DNA of 64,000 nt from an uncultured Pelagibacteraceae bacterium (GTDB lineage: Bacteria > Pseudomonadota > Alphaproteobacteria > Pelagibacterales > Pelagibacteraceae): NCBI GenBank assembly GCA_902627645.1, contig CACOJX010000004.1:1-64000 (forward strand), in the 5' to 3' direction. The translations under genes and the position numbers were made by a program. Under the pieces are notes generated by a model, which saw only the letters and a list, made by a program, of their open reading frames with translations, did not search any database and was not told where the DNA came from. Shown in pieces: positions 61,947 to 64,000 of this stretch (positions are counted from its first letter, which is position 1; each line of letters opens with the position of its first letter).

Positions 61947-62729
61947 TTAATTATTAATAAAATTTTTAATATTCATATTAACATCATCTGCACATTCTAT
62001 ACTACAAAGATGTTTTCCATTTTTAATTTCAATATAAGTAGAATTAACAAGGTCTTTTACTAATTCTTTAGACATTGTTGGAGTAGAACCAACATCATCT
62101 GAACCAGTCATTACTAAAGTTTTTCTGTCTATCTTTTTTATGGACTTAAAATCATCATAATGATTAGCAAACAACTCATAAGCTTTGAGAAAATTTTTGT
62201 GATCTTCCGGCTTTTTATTTAAAATCTTCATAAATAAATCATAAGTTTTTGGATTATCCTCAAGATATTTGTCACTAAACCATCTTTTTAAAGCTTGTTT
62301 AGATATTGGTTTATTTAATTTTGCCTGATTATATCTATCTAATACAAGTAATCTTTCTTCAACTGATCTTTTATAAGTAGTGCCTATTAATATAAGTTTT
62401 TCAACTTTTTTCTGAAAATGAGATGAAAAATCTAATGCAATCAATGAACCTAAAGAAAAACCTATAAGATTTATTTTTTCAACCTCCAAATGATCTAAAA
62501 TTTCTAAAAGTTGATTAGAAAAATCTCCAAGACTAAGTTTGTCTTTATCACAAGGCGTTTTTCCGTGTCCTAATAAATCATAAGTTAAAGTTGAATATTC
62601 ATTGAAGTAATTTGTTTGATAATCCCACATTTGATGATCAAGACCTACTCCATGGATAAATACAATAGGAATAGAGTTTTTTTTATTAAAACAATAATAA
62701 TTTTGATTTGGATCAAAATTTTGGGACAT
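61947..62729 (-). CDS. Alpha/beta-fold hydrolase
   Basis: A 260-residue hydrolase. Oxyanion 'HGVGLD' (~26-31), nucleophile elbow G-F-S-L-G with Ser92, acidic residue in 'MTGSDD', and catalytic His in 'NGKHL'. The overall pattern is like the PcaD/RutD/esterase group. It probably cleaves an ester, enol-lactone or amide-like intermediate from the upstream monooxygenase reaction, but this is inferred only from operon position. Confidence 0.88.
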   Translation of the reverse strand: MSQNFDPNQNYYCFNKKNSIPIVFIHGVGLDHQMWDYQTNYFNEYSTLTYDLLGHGKTPCDKDKLSLGDFSNQLLEILDHLEVEKINLIGFSLGSLIALDFSSHFQKKVEKLILIGTTYKRSVEERLLVLDRYNQAKLNKPISKQALKRWFSDKYLEDNPKTYDLFMKILNKKPEDHKNFLKAYELFANHYDDFKSIKKIDRKTLVMTGSDDVGSTPTMSKELVKDLVNSTYIEIKNGKHLCSIECADDVNMNIKNFINN

Positions 62730-62733
62730 TAGA

Positions 62734-63321
62734 TTATTTGGGATCTAATCCCATTTCTTTCATATCTTGATAACGATCTCCGGTTCTGGCATGAGCTCTT
62801 CCACTTGAAGCGCCACCAATTGCAATTACAATTTCATCATCAAAAGGAGCATCATGAATAGTAAATTCGTGAGTTAAATAATAAGGTCTTAAACCAGAGT
62901 CTGTTTTGTGCATCATAGGGATGGATATCTTTGATCCTGCTGGCCCTCTTGTATTTGTAAAACTTAAATATGAAGTACCACCAACAGCATCTCTAAATTT
63001 ATTCCCAAACCTTAAAGTATGAATAAAAGCTGATGCATGTTCTATCTCACCATTCAATCCTACAGTGCCAGCTTTTCCATAAGCTAAAATTTTTTCAGGT
63101 GATCCAATTTCTTTAATTAATTCTGGTACTAATATGTCACCAAGTTTCGGAGCTAAATCTAAAATAATTGGTTTCAGATCTTCAACAAATCCTTGTCCAG
63201 CCCAAGGGTTTTTAAAAACAGCTGCAACCGAAACCATCAAAACTGGTTCTTTAGCATCTTTTCCACCCTCGATAAAAGTTTTATCTACAAATTTTGTAAA
63301 CTTCCTTAATTCAAGTTTCAC
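62734..63321 (-). CDS. Amino acid synthesis-family protein (DUF1185)
   Basis: A 195-residue protein with the DUF1185/AA_synth features 'VSVAAVFKNPWAGQGFVEDL', 'GEIEHASAFIHTLRFGN' and 'AIGGASSGRAHARTGD' (in parts). The family name is historical and its biochemical activity is not established to my knowledge. The start is GTG at 63321, overlapping the stop of the flavin monooxygenase gene, so it is translationally coupled. In my experience such genes sit next to luciferase-like monooxygenases in catabolic clusters. Confidence 0.85.
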   Translation of the reverse strand: MKLELRKFTKFVDKTFIEGGKDAKEPVLMVSVAAVFKNPWAGQGFVEDLKPIILDLAPKLGDILVPELIKEIGSPEKILAYGKAGTVGLNGEIEHASAFIHTLRFGNKFRDAVGGTSYLSFTNTRGPAGSKISIPMMHKTDSGLRPYYLTHEFTIHDAPFDDEIVIAIGGASSGRAHARTGDRYQDMKEMGLDPK

Positions 63322-64000
63322 TAACTGGCTTTCTCTATATTGTCGTTATCAAAATTAATTTTAGGTATCACTTCATCATTAAACAGTTTTATACTTCTCA
63401 TACAAGCTTTGTGATCAATTCCGGGGAAGTTTGACCAAACTTGCAAGTTTTGTAAATTTAATTCTGATTTTAATTCATTAATTTTGTTAACTACATACTC
63501 AGGAGTGCCAAATAATAGATTTCTTTTATGTAAGAAATCATAATTTAGAAGATCTAATTTATGCTTTGTCTCTGGTAATTCTTCACCTGGATCCATATGA
63601 TTTCCCAAACCTCTCCAATGGCAAACCCATCTCATATAATTTATAATATGTTCTCCAGCTAATTTTTCTGCCTCTTCCATTGTTTCTGCAACAAACATAT
63701 CCCTAACTAAAGAAATTCCTTCTCCTAATGCAACATCTCTATTTTCAGCTTTGGATTTTGCATCTCTATATATCTCAAATCTTTTCTTTAAAGCTTTGAC
63801 AGTAGGTATCCACATTATAGTATTAAGACCATTCTGCGCTGCCCATTCAATTGATCTTGCACCATCTACGACCTGCCAAATTGGAGGATGAGGCGCTTGT
63901 TTTGGTTTTGGAACAATACTTATCTTTTTAATTTCATTTGTTTTTGTATCTAAAAATTTTTCACTTGGCGGGCTCATGTCATGTTGCCAAATAAAATTTG
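63321..64000 (-). CDS. Luciferase-like (LLM class) flavin-dependent oxidoreductase, C-terminal part
   Basis: The frame stays open through the right edge of the window (residues before 'MSPPSEKF' read N-F-I-W-Q-H-D), so this is the C-terminal ~226 residues and the start lies outside. The bacterial luciferase-like features are 'HPPIWQVVDGARSIEWAAQNGLN' (in parts, the typical second half of the barrel), 'REMFVAET'-like 'VRDMFVAETMEEAEKLA' and 'LLFGTPEYVVNKI'. Members oxidise N- or S-containing or ring compounds with reduced FMN. First visible gene of the minus-strand operon. Confidence 0.87.
   Translation of the reverse strand, partial: NFIWQHDMSPPSEKFLDTKTNEIKKISIVPKPKQAPHPPIWQVVDGARSIEWAAQNGLNTIMWIPTVKALKKRFEIYRDAKSKAENRDVALGEGISLVRDMFVAETMEEAEKLAGEHIINYMRWVCHWRGLGNHMDPGEELPETKHKLDLLNYDFLHKRNLLFGTPEYVVNKINELKSELNLQNLQVWSNFPGIDHKACMRSIKLFNDEVIPKINFDNDNIEKAS

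Overview
The window is a dense, strongly AT-rich stretch of bacterial chromosome. Its gene content and style point to an alphaproteobacterium of the SAR11 / Pelagibacter type: many genes overlap or lie a few bases apart, A/T-rich codons and Lys/Ile/Asn-rich proteins dominate, flavin-dependent ThyX is present, and the tmRNA gene is circularly permuted. I inferred this from sequence features only; no 16S gene is present and no database search was run. I saw no phage genes, insertion sequences, CRISPR array or obvious recently acquired island.

Layout. (1) 1-4285: end of the Tol-Pal envelope operon (tolA end, tolB, pal, strong terminator, cpoB), then tilS. (2) 4349-10746: ftsH, folP, glmM, thiD, purA, packed head to tail. 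(3) 10743-15206, minus strand: rluD-rpoH, a tRNA-Arg(UCG) on the plus strand, a two-gene ABC exporter and a Sua5-type tRNA t6A enzyme. (4) 15227-21015: xseB-ispA-dxs (isoprenoid precursors), aroC, pdxH and a long-chain polyprenyl diphosphate synthase. (5) 21119-29366: an S49 peptidase, glyQ-glyS, pyruvate phosphate dikinase and the NAD genes nadA-nadC. (6) 29422-30797: tRNA-Leu(GAG), a two-piece tmRNA on the minus strand that is easily missed, and thyX. (7) 30778-36141: apbC, hflK-hflC-DUF2065-degP and miaA. (8) 36195-41212: branched-chain amino acid synthesis (ilvB, ilvH, ilvC, leuA), running directly into (9) 41213-46995: the rod-shape/elongasome operon mreB-mreC-mreD-mrdA-rodA.

(10) 47049-51741 is a more accessory metabolic cluster: a DadA-like FAD oxidoreductase, an EamA transporter, a 2-hydroxyacid dehydrogenase, a histone-deacetylase-like amidohydrolase, MsrB and a small membrane protein, followed by grxC and a DUF2805-type gene on the other strand. 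(11) 52289-52784 is the longest untranslated stretch (about 500 bases) and holds a perfect 10-bp inverted repeat behind a consensus -10 box. It precedes a small outer-membrane barrel gene. (12) 53561-59529: proC and a branched-chain-type amino-acid ABC transporter (two ATPases, two permeases, and a binding protein encoded convergently). (13) 59604-64000, minus strand: a tightly packed putative catabolic operon (luciferase-like flavin monooxygenase, DUF1185 protein, alpha/beta hydrolase, aldehyde dehydrogenase, EamA transporter) whose substrate cannot be told from sequence and whose first gene runs off the window.

The most notable observations are the permuted tmRNA with a readable AANESYALAA tag, the structured long intergenic region before the porin-like gene, the unassigned oxygenase/hydrolase/dehydrogenase operon at the right end, a possible 23-residue membrane peptide after livM, and the extreme compression of gene borders (convergent stops sharing bases, divergent starts 20-33 bases apart).
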